Notes: generated from the letters alone by a model not told the origin. A stretch of 64,000 bases of DNA from Colwellia sp. (GCA_026196955.1 JAPHTO010000037.1:1-64000), one strand, 5' to 3'. Counted from the stretch's first letter, positions 11,737 to 24,904 are shown. Translations and numbers: made by a program.

Positions 11737-12396
11737 ATGATTTTTTTCAAACAGCTTTGGCACAATAACAAGCAATTCATTCTGTTTATTTTGCTTATGT
11801 CTGTATTTAGAAGTGCTGTAGCTGATTGGTATACAGTTCCAACCGGTTCAATGCAGCCGACAATTAAAGAAGGCGATAGAGTTATAGTCAATAAGATGGC
11901 TTATGATTTAAAAATACCTTTTAGTCAGATATCAGTGTTCAAAACAGGAGAGCCCAAGCGAGGAGAGATAGTGGTCTTTGAATCAAAAGCCGCAAACAAT
12001 AGATTGATCAAACGTGTTATCGGTTTGCCTGGTGATGTGATTGAAATGAAAAATGAAGTCTTATTTATTAACGGTAAGGCTCTCAATTATCATAGCTCGC
12101 AGCAAAAAAATCACCTCGTTCACGCGATTGAAGCAATCGATAATATTCAGCATGCCATTCAAGTTGATGAAAATCAAAGTAACCAATTAAGTAGTTTTAA
12201 AGCTACCCTTGTACCAAAAAACAGCTATCTGGTATTGGGCGATAATCGCCGCCATAGTGCAGACTCTCGCGTTTATGGTTTTGTCCCTCGTCATGAATTA
12301 AAAGGGAAAGCAACCCGCATTGCCTTCTCGCTTAACTATGATAATTATTACCAGCCTAGAGATGATCGATTCTTTAAAGATATCTACGCTATTTAA
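11737..12396 (+). CDS. lepB: Signal peptidase I
   Basis: VPTGSMQPTIKEGDRVIVNK, NRLIKRVIGLPGD, YLVLGDNRRHSADSR motifs. Confidence 0.92.
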   Translation: MIFFKQLWHNNKQFILFILLMSVFRSAVADWYTVPTGSMQPTIKEGDRVIVNKMAYDLKIPFSQISVFKTGEPKRGEIVVFESKAANNRLIKRVIGLPGDVIEMKNEVLFINGKALNYHSSQQKNHLVHAIEAIDNIQHAIQVDENQSNQLSSFKATLVPKNSYLVLGDNRRHSADSRVYGFVPRHELKGKATRIAFSLNYDNYYQPRDDRFFKDIYAI

Positions 12397-12426
12397 GCGG
12401 CGCTCTGGTTAATAAAATATTCACAA

Positions 12427-12454
12427 AAAAAGGGCATAATCATATGCCCTTTTT
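12427..12454. terminator. Bidirectional hairpin terminator between convergent lepB and glyS
   Basis: aaaaagggcat-aatcat-atgcccttttt; A-tract on the left and T-tract on the right. Confidence 0.8.
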
Positions 12455-12475
12455 ACTTACTTTAATGACCTAGTT

Positions 12476-14542
12476 TTATTGCAGTACCGAGATATCGGCA
12501 ATGGCAAAAAAGCTATTTCGAATTTCATTTAGTAAGGTTAAACGATTAATTTTAATCGCTTCATCATCACTCATGACCATGACACTATCAAAGAAGGTAT
12601 CAATAGGTGTTTTAAGCGCTGCAAGCTCAGTTAGCGCTGCCTGATAGTTTTTATCGGCAACTAATGGTGCTACTTTTAAGCTGATGCTTTGGAATGTGTC
12701 AGCAAGATCTTTTTCTGCTTGCTCATTCGCTAGCTCAGCTTTAAAACCGTCGTAAAGTTCGCCATCAAATTTCGCTAAAATATTACCCACTCGTTTGTTT
12801 GCCGCAGCTAATGTTGCCGCTTCAGGCAAATTACCAAAGAAGCTTACAGCTTTAATACGCTTTTCAAAGTCCAACGGCGCACTAGGCTTTTTCGCTAATA
12901 CTGCCTGAATCACATCAACTGCAATACCCTGCTCTTGGTAGAAGGCACGGAAACGCCCCATAATAAAATCGAGCACGTTTTCAGCGGTATTTTCATTAGT
13001 TAATTTATCTGCAAATAAATGAATACTTTCATTAATAAGCGTAGACAAGTCTAAATTCAGCTGTTTTTCAATAATAATACGTATAACACCAATAGCGGCT
13101 CTTCGTAGCGCAAAGGGGTCTTTGTCGCCCTTAGGAGGTTGGTTAATACCAAAAATGCCCACAAGTGTATCTATTTTATCACTGATGGCTACTGCACAGC
13201 CTGTGTTCGCTTCTGGCAAACTATCACCAGCATACCTTGGACGATATTGATCTTCTAAGGCTTGCGCTATGGCTATATCTTCACCGTCGTTGATGGCATA
13301 GTATTTCCCCATGGTGCCCTGCACTTGTGGAAATTCTTGTACCATATCTGACAATAAATCTGTTTTACTCAGTAAACCCGCGCGATAAGCTTGCTCTGCA
13401 TCGTCACCTAACTGCGCTGCAATAGTTTTACTTAAACTGGCAATTCGCTCTGATTTAGCTTTTAAAGTGCCTAACTGTTTTTGGAATAATACTGATTCAA
13501 GTGTTGTTAACCTAGATTCTAAACTTTGCTTTTTATCTGTTTTAAAGAAAAACTCAGCGTCCGCTAATCGCGGGCGAATAACCTTTTCATTACCAAAGAT
13601 AACTTGCTTTGGCTCTTTTGATTCAATATTGGCAACAAAGATAAATTTATTTACCAGCTCCCCCGCTTTATCTGTAACTGGAAAATACTTTTGATGATCT
13701 TTCATTGAATAAATAAGCGGCTCAGCTGGCACATTAAGAAATTCTTCATCAAAAGTACCCACTAAGGTTACCGGCCACTCAACAAGTGAAGTCACTTCTT
13801 CAAGTAAATCTTCATCAATCAGTGCTATCGCAGATATATCTTCTGCTGCTGCTTTTATTTGCGCAACAATTTCGCTTTGTCGACTTAGGTAATCAACTTT
13901 AACAAAGGCCTTTTCTAACGCTGCTTGATAATCATCCGCATGATTCAGTGTCACTAACCCTTGATGATGGAATCGATGACCTTGCACTTGGTTACCAGAA
14001 TTAACACCAAGCGCTGAGCCTGCAATAATCTGCTCACCATATAGCATGGTTAATGTATGTACTGGGCGAATAAACTGGGTGCGCTCAGCGCCCCAACGCA
14101 TCGGTTTAGCAATCGGTAATTTATTTATTGCTGTTGTGACCATATCTGGCACTAATTCATTGATAGTTTTACCAGCAACCGTTGCTTTATATAGCAGCCA
14201 TTCGCCTTTTGGTGTTGTTAAACGCTCTGCTTCTTCAACGGTAATACCATTAGAGCGTGCCCACCCCATAGCGGCTTTACTTGGTTGACCTTGCTCATCA
14301 AAAGCAACATTAACTGCTGGACCGCGTTTTTCTACTACTTTATCGGCTTGCTTGTCAGTTAGAGACAATACTTGCACTGCTAATCTGCGTGGAGTAGCAA
14401 ACCATTTAATGTCTTTATAGGCTAGGTCATGGCTTTCTAGTTGAGCCTTGATACTGTCATGGAACGCTGTTGCTAGTGTTCTTAATGATTTCGGTGGTAG
14501 TTCTTCTGTACCTAATTCGATAAGGAGAGTTTCTGTGCTCAT
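12476..14542 (-). CDS. glyS: Glycyl-tRNA synthetase beta subunit
   Basis: LLIELGTEELPPKSL, FATPRRLAV, HQKYFPV; paired with glyQ. Confidence 0.97.
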   Translation of the reverse strand: MSTETLLIELGTEELPPKSLRTLATAFHDSIKAQLESHDLAYKDIKWFATPRRLAVQVLSLTDKQADKVVEKRGPAVNVAFDEQGQPSKAAMGWARSNGITVEEAERLTTPKGEWLLYKATVAGKTINELVPDMVTTAINKLPIAKPMRWGAERTQFIRPVHTLTMLYGEQIIAGSALGVNSGNQVQGHRFHHQGLVTLNHADDYQAALEKAFVKVDYLSRQSEIVAQIKAAAEDISAIALIDEDLLEEVTSLVEWPVTLVGTFDEEFLNVPAEPLIYSMKDHQKYFPVTDKAGELVNKFIFVANIESKEPKQVIFGNEKVIRPRLADAEFFFKTDKKQSLESRLTTLESVLFQKQLGTLKAKSERIASLSKTIAAQLGDDAEQAYRAGLLSKTDLLSDMVQEFPQVQGTMGKYYAINDGEDIAIAQALEDQYRPRYAGDSLPEANTGCAVAISDKIDTLVGIFGINQPPKGDKDPFALRRAAIGVIRIIIEKQLNLDLSTLINESIHLFADKLTNENTAENVLDFIMGRFRAFYQEQGIAVDVIQAVLAKKPSAPLDFEKRIKAVSFFGNLPEAATLAAANKRVGNILAKFDGELYDGFKAELANEQAEKDLADTFQSISLKVAPLVADKNYQAALTELAALKTPIDTFFDSVMVMSDDEAIKINRLTLLNEIRNSFFAIADISVLQ

Positions 14543-15462
14543 TATTTATCTCCTTCGTTGTTATTTGATTTACATAATGGGAAACCTAGCTCTTCACGTT
14601 TAGCATAAAACGCTTCTGCACAAGCTTTAGATAAAGTACGGACACGCAAAATATAGCGTTGACGCTCTGTTACAGAAATAGCGTGGCGCGCATCAAGTAA
14701 GTTAAACGCATGAGATGCTTTCATCACCTGCTCGTAAGCCGGTAAGGGTAAGTTAGCTGCAATCAATTTTTCACTGTCTTTTTCACACTGATCAAATTGT
14801 TTAAATAAAGCATCAACATCAGCATGTTCAAAGTTGTACGTAGATTGCTCTACTTCATTTTGATGGAAGACATCGCCATAATAAACCGTGCCCATCGGGC
14901 CATCAGTCCAAACAAGATCATAAATGCTATCAACATTTTGAATATACATTGCCAGGCGCTCTAAACCATAAGTGATCTCGCCCGTTACTGGCGTACACTC
15001 TAAACCACCGACCTGCTGGAAGTAAGTAAACTGTGTTATCTCCATGCCGTTTAACCAGATTTCCCAACCTAAGCCCCAAGCGCCTAGTGTTGGTGATTCC
15101 CAGTTGTCTTCAACAAAACGAATATCATGAACAAGTGGATCAATACCTAATTCTTTTAATGAATTAAGATATAACTCTTGGATATTTTTTGGTGATGGCT
15201 TCAACATAACTTGAAATTGATAGTAATGTTGTAAACGGTTTGGGTTTTCGCCATAACGGCCATCTGTAGGGCGTCGACAAGGCTGAACATAAGCACTACT
15301 AATTGGCTCAGGACCAATGGAGCGCAAAAAAGTCATGGGATGGAAAGTACCAGCCCCTACTTCTAAATCTAAAGGCTGGACAATAACACAGCCTTGACGC
15401 GACCAAAAATCCTGCAACTGCAAGATAAGGCCTTGAAAGGTTTTACAATTGAAACTTGTCAT
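14542..15462 (-). CDS. glyQ: Glycyl-tRNA synthetase alpha subunit
   Basis: [38 protein letters not shown]. Confidence 0.98.
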   Translation of the reverse strand: MTSFNCKTFQGLILQLQDFWSRQGCVIVQPLDLEVGAGTFHPMTFLRSIGPEPISSAYVQPCRRPTDGRYGENPNRLQHYYQFQVMLKPSPKNIQELYLNSLKELGIDPLVHDIRFVEDNWESPTLGAWGLGWEIWLNGMEITQFTYFQQVGGLECTPVTGEITYGLERLAMYIQNVDSIYDLVWTDGPMGTVYYGDVFHQNEVEQSTYNFEHADVDALFKQFDQCEKDSEKLIAANLPLPAYEQVMKASHAFNLLDARHAISVTERQRYILRVRTLSKACAEAFYAKREELGFPLCKSNNNEGDK

Positions 15463-15599
15463 GGGTTTACAATTCGCTTTTTGTTTATTACATATGAGAG
15501 TTAGATTAACCCTCTGTTTTTAAAGTAGAAATGCCCGGTTATGATGACCGAGCATATATATTAAATATTAAATGGGATAAGCCCATATAACTAATAGGA

Positions 15600-18044
<2,445 letters not shown>

Positions 18045-18098
18045 CTATTCGCTCTTATTACATTGCTTTTGGGTACTGCTAGTTGGTTTCATGCCTAA

Positions 18099-19187
18099 TT
18101 AAATAGATATCACTTCACCATGTTTCACGTGAAACACCTTATATTCATTTGAGTTATTTGACTCGATAAAAGGCTGTAACACACTTTCTTCTATTGCCGT
18201 AATTATTACTTGGCAATTTAAAAATTCTATTGCAGATGATAATGCCGTACGCGACTTAATATCTAACTCTGCACCAATATCATCTATTAATAAAATTGGT
18301 TTTACTCGATTAACTTTTGCAATCAATTTTGCTTGTGCAAAAGTTAACGCCAATAAAAACAACTTTTGTTGCCCTCTTGATAATTGAGTTTCTATTGCTT
18401 GTTTGTCTAATAAAAACTTAACATCAAATTTATGCGCGCCATAAAGGCTATAACCAAAACTTAATTCACGATCTTGGTTAGCAGCTAATACATCGGACAA
18501 TAATCTTTTCTGTGACCAGCCCTGCAAGTATTGAACAGTTACTTTATCGCTAATCGTTGGAAGTAAAATTGATAACCAAACTTTTAGTTCTTCAATTAAA
18601 CTCGCTATATAAACACTTCTTTCCTCAGCTACAATTACAGAATGCTGGCAAAATTGCTCAGTCCAATATGCCAGTGTAACATCATCAGCCTTATTTCTTA
18701 TACATGCATTTCGCTGTTTTAGCACCCGTGAAAAGTTTTTCCACTGACTGGAAAAATTATGTTTCACGTGAAACATCCCCAAATCAGTAAAGCGACGCCT
18801 TTCCTTTGGACCACCAAAAAAAAGTTTAAAACTTTCTGGTGTCACTATCTGAATTGCTATATTTTTTGCTAACTCAGATAAACGAGCATGACGTTCACCA
18901 TCAATCTTTATAATTGTTGTCCCGGATGTAGTATCACGGCTTAATCCAAGCTGACTTCCTCTTCCATCCTTTACGCTAACAACAAACTCTTTTTGCTCGT
19001 AACGCACCAAGCTGTCAGTTTTGCTGGTTCTAAATGATTTACCATGCCCCAAATAAAATAATGCTTCAAGTAAACTGCTTTTACCGCTACCGTTATCTCC
19101 AACAAAGAAATTAAGTGCTGGATTAAAGTCTATGGTTTTAGGGCTCAAATTTCTAAAATGTTGAGTGGTAAGCCGAGCTACTGTCAT
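18099..19187 (-). CDS. recF: DNA replication and repair protein RecF
   Basis: Walker A FVGDNGSGKSSLLEAL; LLIDDIGAELD; between dnaN and gyrB. Confidence 0.97.
   Translation of the reverse strand: MTVARLTTQHFRNLSPKTIDFNPALNFFVGDNGSGKSSLLEALFYLGHGKSFRTSKTDSLVRYEQKEFVVSVKDGRGSQLGLSRDTTSGTTIIKIDGERHARLSELAKNIAIQIVTPESFKLFFGGPKERRRFTDLGMFHVKHNFSSQWKNFSRVLKQRNACIRNKADDVTLAYWTEQFCQHSVIVAEERSVYIASLIEELKVWLSILLPTISDKVTVQYLQGWSQKRLLSDVLAANQDRELSFGYSLYGAHKFDVKFLLDKQAIETQLSRGQQKLFLLALTFAQAKLIAKVNRVKPILLIDDIGAELDIKSRTALSSAIEFLNCQVIITAIEESVLQPFIESNNSNEYKVFHVKHGEVISI
18121..18136. promoter_or_regulatory. parS: parS centromere-like site (perfect 16-bp palindrome) within recF 3' end
   Basis: TGTTTCACGTGAAACA, matching the canonical ParB-binding consensus; parB is at 35785 in the same window. 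Confidence 0.93.
18760..18775. promoter_or_regulatory. parS: parS centromere-like site (perfect 16-bp palindrome) within recF
   Basis: TGTTTCACGTGAAACA, extended to the 18-bp palindrome ATGTTTCACGTGAAACAT. Confidence 0.93.
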
Positions 19188-19253
19188 GTAAATCTGTATC
19201 CATTGTTATACTTTAGGTATAACAAAAAATTAACCCTAAATTGCATTTACCAG

Positions 19254-20357
19254 TTAAAGGCGCATAGGCATTACAACATAGAGTGCTTCACCTGAGTCAG
19301 CCCCTTCAATTACAACACTAGAATTTGCATCTGCTAGGGTAAACTTAACTTTTTCGTCTTTGATGGCATTTAATACATCAAGGACATAGCTAACGTTGAA
19401 ACCAATTTCTAGCTCTTCATAAGGAAAATCAATTTCTAGCTCTTCTTCTGCTTGCTCTTGCTCTGGGTTATTCGCAGTAATTTTCAAAAGCGAATTTAAA
19501 AAGTTTAAGCGAACACCTTTAAATTTTTCATTTGATAAAATAGAAGCGCGTGAAAGAACCTGACGTAATTGCTCTTTGTCTGTAACAAAAATTTTATCGC
19601 CGTTTCTAGGCAAAACTCGTCTGTAATCAGGAAAGCGACCATCAACTAACTTACTAGTAAAGGAGAACTCTGAATCGATAATTCGAATATGATTAGAGCC
19701 AAGGTATACTTGTACTTCTTCATCAACCGGCGCAAGTAAACGGATAATTTCTAAAATACCTTTACGAGGCACAATAACTTGCCTTGCAGGTAAAACTAAG
19801 GATTCGTTTGAAATTTTACAAATAGCGAGACGGTGCCCATCTGTGGCAACAGATCGTATTTCATTTCCTTCACTCTCAATAGACATACCATTTAAGTAAT
19901 AACGGACATCTTGATTTGCCATAGAGAAATGAGTGCTCTCAATTAAGCGTAATAACTCAGATTTTAATAGCTTAAATTCTACATCCCCCTTCCACTCTTC
20001 AATATTGGGAAAATCACTCGCTGCTAAAGTGGAAAGAGAATAACGACTTCTACCTGAGCTAAGCTTAACTGTGTCTTCCTCAACACTGAAAGTTATGGTT
20101 GAGTTTTCAGGCAAGCTTTTACATATATCTAATAACTTGCGAGCCGGAATGGTAATTTTTCCATCAGCACCTTGATTATCAACTTGCGCATAAGCAACCA
20201 TTTCAAGTTCTAAATCAGTAGCTGTCAGAGTAAGTGATTGCTCACTTACTTCAAAAAGAATATTACCTAAAATAGGTAACGTACTTTTACGTTCGACAGC
20301 ACCTGAAACTAACAATAAAGGCTTAAGTAATAATTCTCTATTTAGTGAAAACTTCAT
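19254..20357 (-). CDS. dnaN: DNA polymerase III beta subunit (sliding clamp)
   Basis: MKFSLNRELLLKPLLLVSGAVERKSTLPILGNIL...; C-terminal YVVMPMRL. Confidence 0.99.
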   Translation of the reverse strand: MKFSLNRELLLKPLLLVSGAVERKSTLPILGNILFEVSEQSLTLTATDLELEMVAYAQVDNQGADGKITIPARKLLDICKSLPENSTITFSVEEDTVKLSSGRSRYSLSTLAASDFPNIEEWKGDVEFKLLKSELLRLIESTHFSMANQDVRYYLNGMSIESEGNEIRSVATDGHRLAICKISNESLVLPARQVIVPRKGILEIIRLLAPVDEEVQVYLGSNHIRIIDSEFSFTSKLVDGRFPDYRRVLPRNGDKIFVTDKEQLRQVLSRASILSNEKFKGVRLNFLNSLLKITANNPEQEQAEEELEIDFPYEELEIGFNVSYVLDVLNAIKDEKVKFTLADANSSVVIEGADSGEALYVVMPMRL

Positions 20358-20425
20358 TTTATTTCCTGCTTATGCACATATTTTATTATAATTAGAGAGC
20401 ATCCAATATTGCTCAACATTTATTT

Positions 20426-21805
20426 TTACGACGAAAGAGTTCTGATTAAGTTTGAATAATCTTCTTTAATATCATGTAGTTCTTCTCGTAAAGACTTAAC
20501 TTTACGACAAGCATGAAGTACGGTTGTATGATCTCTTCCGCCAAAAGCATCCCCTATTTCAGGCAAGCTATGGTTAGTTAACTCTTTAGATAATGCCATT
20601 GCTAATTGCCTAGGTCTAGCGACAGATCTATTTCTTCGTTTAGAAAGTAAATCAGCGACCTTAATCTTATAATATTCTGCAACGGTACGCTGAATATTAT
20701 CAATTGTAACTAATTTATCTTGTAGCGCTAATAAATCCCGCAGCGCTTCACGAACAAAATCGATAGTGATAGCGCGCCCAGTAAAGTTAGCATTAGCAAT
20801 GACACGATTGAGTGCCCCTTCTAGCTCGCGAACATTTGAACGAAGTCGCTTAGCGATAAAAAATGCAACTTCATCGGCAAGATTGATATGACTCTCTTGA
20901 GCTTTACGTTTTAAAATAGCAACACGAGTTTCAAGTTCAGGTGGTTCAATGGCTATAGTAAGCCCCCAGCCAAATCGAGATTTTAATCTGTCTTCAACGG
21001 CTACTTCTTTAGGATAACGATCACTGGTTAAAATGATCTGTTGATTTCCCTCTAACAAAGCATTAAAAGTATGGAAAAATTCTTCTTGGGTACGATCTTT
21101 GCCAGCGAAAAATTGAATATCATCAATCAATAAAGCATCTACACTACGATAATATTGCTTAAACTTTTCCATCTCGTTATTTTGTAGCGCTTTAACCATA
21201 TCTTGAACAAATCGCTCTGAATGCATATAGGCAATTTTTGCATTCGGATTATTTTGTAAAATACCATTACCAACCGCGTGTAATAAATGCGTTTTGCCTA
21301 AACCTGTTCCACCGTATATAAACAATGGGTTATAGGCTGCACCTGGATTATCCGCAACTTGCGATGCAGCGGCACGTGCTAGTTGGTTAGATTTACCCTC
21401 GACAAAGTTATCAAAAGTATACTTAACTCTTACATTCGCCTTTTTGGGTAAATTAGTTTCTGACTGAATAGCCGCCGCTGATGTGGCGTTTTTGTTATTA
21501 CCAGACTTTATTGCGTTGGTTGGCTGAGAAGATCCTGCAGAATTAAGTGGCTTACTGCCAACATCAAACTTAAGTAAATAAGAGTCTGCATCATCATTTA
21601 AGGTAATTAGTTCATTGATTCTGTTTACATATTTATCACGTACCCAATCTAAAACAAACCGGTTAGGTGCGTAAAGTGTCATGATATTATCGTCAACAAC
21701 ACATTGTAATGGCCGGATCCACATACTAAATTGTTGTGCAGGCAATTCTTCTTGCAATGCGGATAGGCATCGCTGCCAAAGTGAATGTTCCAACCAAAAC
21801 TCCAA
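20426..21805 (-). CDS. dnaA: Chromosomal replication initiator protein DnaA (TTG start)
   Basis: [17 protein letters not shown]-terminal domain [16 protein letters not shown]. Confidence 0.99.
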   Translation of the reverse strand: MEFWLEHSLWQRCLSALQEELPAQQFSMWIRPLQCVVDDNIMTLYAPNRFVLDWVRDKYVNRINELITLNDDADSYLLKFDVGSKPLNSAGSSQPTNAIKSGNNKNATSAAAIQSETNLPKKANVRVKYTFDNFVEGKSNQLARAAASQVADNPGAAYNPLFIYGGTGLGKTHLLHAVGNGILQNNPNAKIAYMHSERFVQDMVKALQNNEMEKFKQYYRSVDALLIDDIQFFAGKDRTQEEFFHTFNALLEGNQQIILTSDRYPKEVAVEDRLKSRFGWGLTIAIEPPELETRVAILKRKAQESHINLADEVAFFIAKRLRSNVRELEGALNRVIANANFTGRAITIDFVREALRDLLALQDKLVTIDNIQRTVAEYYKIKVADLLSKRRNRSVARPRQLAMALSKELTNHSLPEIGDAFGGRDHTTVLHACRKVKSLREELHDIKEDYSNLIRTLSS

Positions 21806-22267
21806 GGGAAAGTGAACTTATCTGCTTGCTAATAATATCTAACTTTTATAACAAGTGAATGAAAAAAGAAAAGATAGCGAATATATAAAATACACGTTAA
21901 CACGTAATGTATAAAACTAATTTATCAGATGACGCAAGCGGAAATTTTTATTATGTAGTGCCATTATCTCTATACTTATCCACAAGTGCAATATTGACTT
22001 TTAACAATTCTCAATTATTTTTATAAAAAATAAGCTAACACCTTGTAAATTTGGCATATTACCTACTTATTTATATTAAATTGATGCTAAAAAATGATTA
22101 ATAGTTTATTTAATTATTAAAAGATCTCTCCAAAGATCCACACCTTTATAAACAAAAAAGAAGCGCCTTTTTTAAAACTGTGGATATCAATGATCATTTT
22201 ATGAGATCTTTACGACGATCTGAACGATCGCTACAGGATCATTTAATAAATAAGCCGAGATAATATA
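21806..22267. promoter_or_regulatory. dnaA-rpmH intergenic regulatory region with DnaA boxes and GATC cluster
   Basis: DnaA box TTATCCACA at 21976-21984; near-consensus TGTGGATAT at 22179-22187; seven GATC sites within about 22123-22238; AT-rich. Confidence 0.75.
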
Positions 22268-22296
22268 TTGACAATAGCTTAGTTAAGCTTTAGAAT
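22268..22296 (+). promoter_or_regulatory. Predicted sigma70 promoter for rpmH-rnpA
   Basis: TTGACA (22268-22273), 17-bp spacer, TAGAAT (22291-22296). Confidence 0.75.
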
Positions 22297-22371
22297 TCGG
22301 CCTCATTTTTTAGACCAGTGTGCTCATAACGGCTGTTTTGCCAGGGCAACAACAACCGACGGATTAGCGTA

Positions 22372-22506
22372 ATGAAAAGAACATTTCAACCTAGCGTATT
22401 AAAGCGTAAGCGTAACCACGGATTCCGTGCTCGTATGGCAACTAAGAATGGCCGTGCTGTTATAGCTCGTCGCCGTGCTAAAGGCCGTGCTAGCCTTAGC
22501 GCTTAA
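22372..22506 (+). CDS. rpmH: 50S ribosomal protein L34
   Basis: [44 protein letters not shown] (44 aa), missing from the ORF track because of its length. Confidence 0.99.
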   Translation: MKRTFQPSVLKRKRNHGFRARMATKNGRAVIARRRAKGRASLSA

Positions 22507-22541
22507 TCTTAACTCCTTTTCTTTTAAGAAATAGAATTAAG

Positions 22542-22925
22542 ATGGTAACCAACAAGGTTACTTATGAATTTAATCGGGAGTCACGTCTGTTGACTCCCGG
22601 TCACTTTCAAGCAGTATTCAAAAAACCACTCAAATTTGGCTCTCGCCACTTTACTCTACTCATAACACCAACTCATTTACCTGAAGATTCAAGTAAAAGT
22701 AATCGTCTTGGCCTAGCTATTGCCAAAAAACGCGTAAAACTTGCCGTGCAGCGTAACCGCATCAAAAGAATTGTTAGAGAAAGCTTTCGATTAAATCAGC
22801 ATGATTTACCCGCTATTGACATGGTAGTTATGGTAAAGTCTGGTATTGATCAGCTCGACAATAAAGAAATCAACAAAGAATTAGCAAAGATATGGCGAAA
22901 AATAATTCAGCGCCACAAAAACTAA
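22542..22925 (+). CDS. rnpA: Ribonuclease P protein component
   Basis: [29 protein letters not shown] motif. Confidence 0.98.
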   Translation: MVTNKVTYEFNRESRLLTPGHFQAVFKKPLKFGSRHFTLLITPTHLPEDSSKSNRLGLAIAKKRVKLAVQRNRIKRIVRESFRLNQHDLPAIDMVVMVKSGIDQLDNKEINKELAKIWRKIIQRHKN

Positions 22926-23140
22926 CGATAACCTGTATAAAGGGCTATCAGCGTTTTATCAGTCCTTTGCTAGGCTCTAATTGTCGATTTCACCCTACTT
23001 GCTCATGTTATGCCATTGAAGCAGTTGAACGCTTTGGCGTAATAAAAGGTGGATGGTTAGCAAGTAAACGAATAGTAAAGTGTCATCCATTAAATGAAGG
23101 TGGTGAAGATCCTGTTCCACCAGTAAAAAAAGACCAATAA
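22892..23140 (+). CDS. yidD: Membrane protein insertion efficiency factor YidD
   Basis: [61 protein letters not shown]; overlaps rnpA. Confidence 0.97.
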   Translation: MAKNNSAPQKLTITCIKGYQRFISPLLGSNCRFHPTCSCYAIEAVERFGVIKGGWLASKRIVKCHPLNEGGEDPVPPVKKDQ

Positions 23141-23165
23141 AGCTTGTGCTAGCACAATAATATAA

Positions 23166-23269
23166 TATTTTAGTCTACATATTTTAAAAGTTGGTTGGTT
23201 AACAGGCAAACGTATACTAAAATGCCACGCAGTTAAAACATTATCCCAAAAACAAGAGAAACAAATCTT
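23166..23269 (+). pseudogene. Relic of a second, diverged yidD 3' end
   Basis: Frame open from 23166 reads ...HILKVGWLTGKRILKCHAVK..., aligning with [20 protein letters not shown] of yidD; 49-nt ungapped match 23186-23234 vs 23044-23092 (about 36/49 identical by eye). Confidence 0.7.
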
Positions 23270-24904
23270 ATGGAATCTCAACGCAGTCTGCTATTTATTG
23301 CGCTTATGGTTGTTACTTACTTACTTTTTAGTCAGTGGCAATTAGAAAATGCTCCAGTAGTTGAACAAGCTCCCGTTAGTCAAAACACAAATGTTGAACA
23401 AGCAGCCGATGCTGATTTTGTTCCTGAATCGACTGATGCTCTAGCACCAACTACCAAAACCTTAGCGGTAGGTGCAAAACTAATAACAGTTACCACTGAC
23501 ACACTAAGTATTAAAATTAATACTCAAGGTGGCGATATTGTTGAAGCTAAATTATTAAAATATGATACCGAGCAAGGTAATGACGTTCCATTTACCGTGA
23601 TGCAAAACGGCAATCAGAAATATGTTGCTCAATCAGGTTTAACTGGTGCTAATGGTCTTGATAGAATTATTAAAGGCCGTCCAATTTATGCTAGCGCTCA
23701 AAGCAGTTATGAATTAAATGGCGATAGTCTAACGGTAGACTTAACCTTTCAAGATGAACATGGCTTAGCTGTCATTAAACGTTATACCTTTAATGCTGGC
23801 AGTTACAGCGTTGCTGTTGATTATGTGATCAATAATAACACGGGTAATAGTGTGTCTGTACAAATGTACGGCCAGCTTAAGCAATCAACACTACAAGATG
23901 CCTCATCAGGTATGTTACCAACTTATCGTGGTGCCGCTTTTTCAACTAACGAAGATCGTTATGAAAAATATGATTTTGACGATATAGCCGAAGCAAACTT
24001 AAACAAAACAACACCAGGCGGTTGGGTTGCTATGCTTGAGCATTACTTTGTTTCTGCTTGGGTTCCAAATGCAACAGAAAACAACCAACTATATACCAGT
24101 TTAAGCAACAACCAAGAGGCTGTTATCGGTTTTAAAGCCCCTGCTGTAACCATCGACGCTGGCCAACAAGGTGCTACATCCGCTATTTTTTATGTTGGTC
24201 CTAAAGATCAGGAAGTATTAGAAAAAATAGCACCTAACTTAGATTTAACCATAGATTACGGCTTCTTATGGATGATCAGCCAACCACTATTTTGGTTATT
24301 GCTAACGATTCAAAGCTTTGTTTCAAACTGGGGTGTGGCAATCATTATAATCACCCTAATTGTTAAAGGTGGTATGTATCCTTTAACTAAAGCGCAATAT
24401 ACCTCAATGGCTAAAATGCGTGAGTTAGCACCTAAAATGGCGCAGTTAAAAGAGCGCTTTGGTGATGACAGACAAAAAATGTCACAAGCCACCATGGAAA
24501 TGTACCGTAAAGAAAAAGTAAACCCTGCTGGTGGTTGTTTACCACTACTTTTACAAATGCCTATTTTCCTTGCGCTTTACTGGGTATTTTTAGAAAGTGT
24601 TGAATTACGCCATGCACCGTTTATATTTTGGATTCAAGATTTATCGGCAATGGATCCATATTTTGTATTGCCTGTATTAATGGGTGTTAGTATGTATGTA
24701 ATGCAAAAAATGCAGCCAATGACGATACAAGATCCAATGCAACAAAAGATCATGCAATATATGCCTGTCGTTTTCTCTATCTTTATGGCTTGGTTCCCTT
24801 CTGGCTTAGTACTTTACTGGTTTATCAGTAACGTAATTTCAATTGTTCAAATGAAAATAATTTTCAACGGCATTGAAAAGAAAAAGCTAGCGAAAGCGAG
24901 TTAA
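23270..24904 (+). CDS. yidC: Membrane protein insertase YidC
   Basis: MESQRSLLFIALMVVTYLLFSQW; C-terminal core KMRELAPKMAQLKERFGDDRQKMSQ...NPAGGCLPLLLQMPIFLALYW. Confidence 0.99.
   Translation: MESQRSLLFIALMVVTYLLFSQWQLENAPVVEQAPVSQNTNVEQAADADFVPESTDALAPTTKTLAVGAKLITVTTDTLSIKINTQGGDIVEAKLLKYDTEQGNDVPFTVMQNGNQKYVAQSGLTGANGLDRIIKGRPIYASAQSSYELNGDSLTVDLTFQDEHGLAVIKRYTFNAGSYSVAVDYVINNNTGNSVSVQMYGQLKQSTLQDASSGMLPTYRGAAFSTNEDRYEKYDFDDIAEANLNKTTPGGWVAMLEHYFVSAWVPNATENNQLYTSLSNNQEAVIGFKAPAVTIDAGQQGATSAIFYVGPKDQEVLEKIAPNLDLTIDYGFLWMISQPLFWLLLTIQSFVSNWGVAIIIITLIVKGGMYPLTKAQYTSMAKMRELAPKMAQLKERFGDDRQKMSQATMEMYRKEKVNPAGGCLPLLLQMPIFLALYWVFLESVELRHAPFIFWIQDLSAMDPYFVLPVLMGVSMYVMQKMQPMTIQDPMQQKIMQYMPVVFSIFMAWFPSGLVLYWFISNVISIVQMKIIFNGIEKKKLAKAS

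Noticed and set aside
23090-23281. 63-aa minus-strand ORF across the yidD-yidC spacer
   Set aside because: No recognisable homology; the plus strand carries the yidD relic, which better explains the region.
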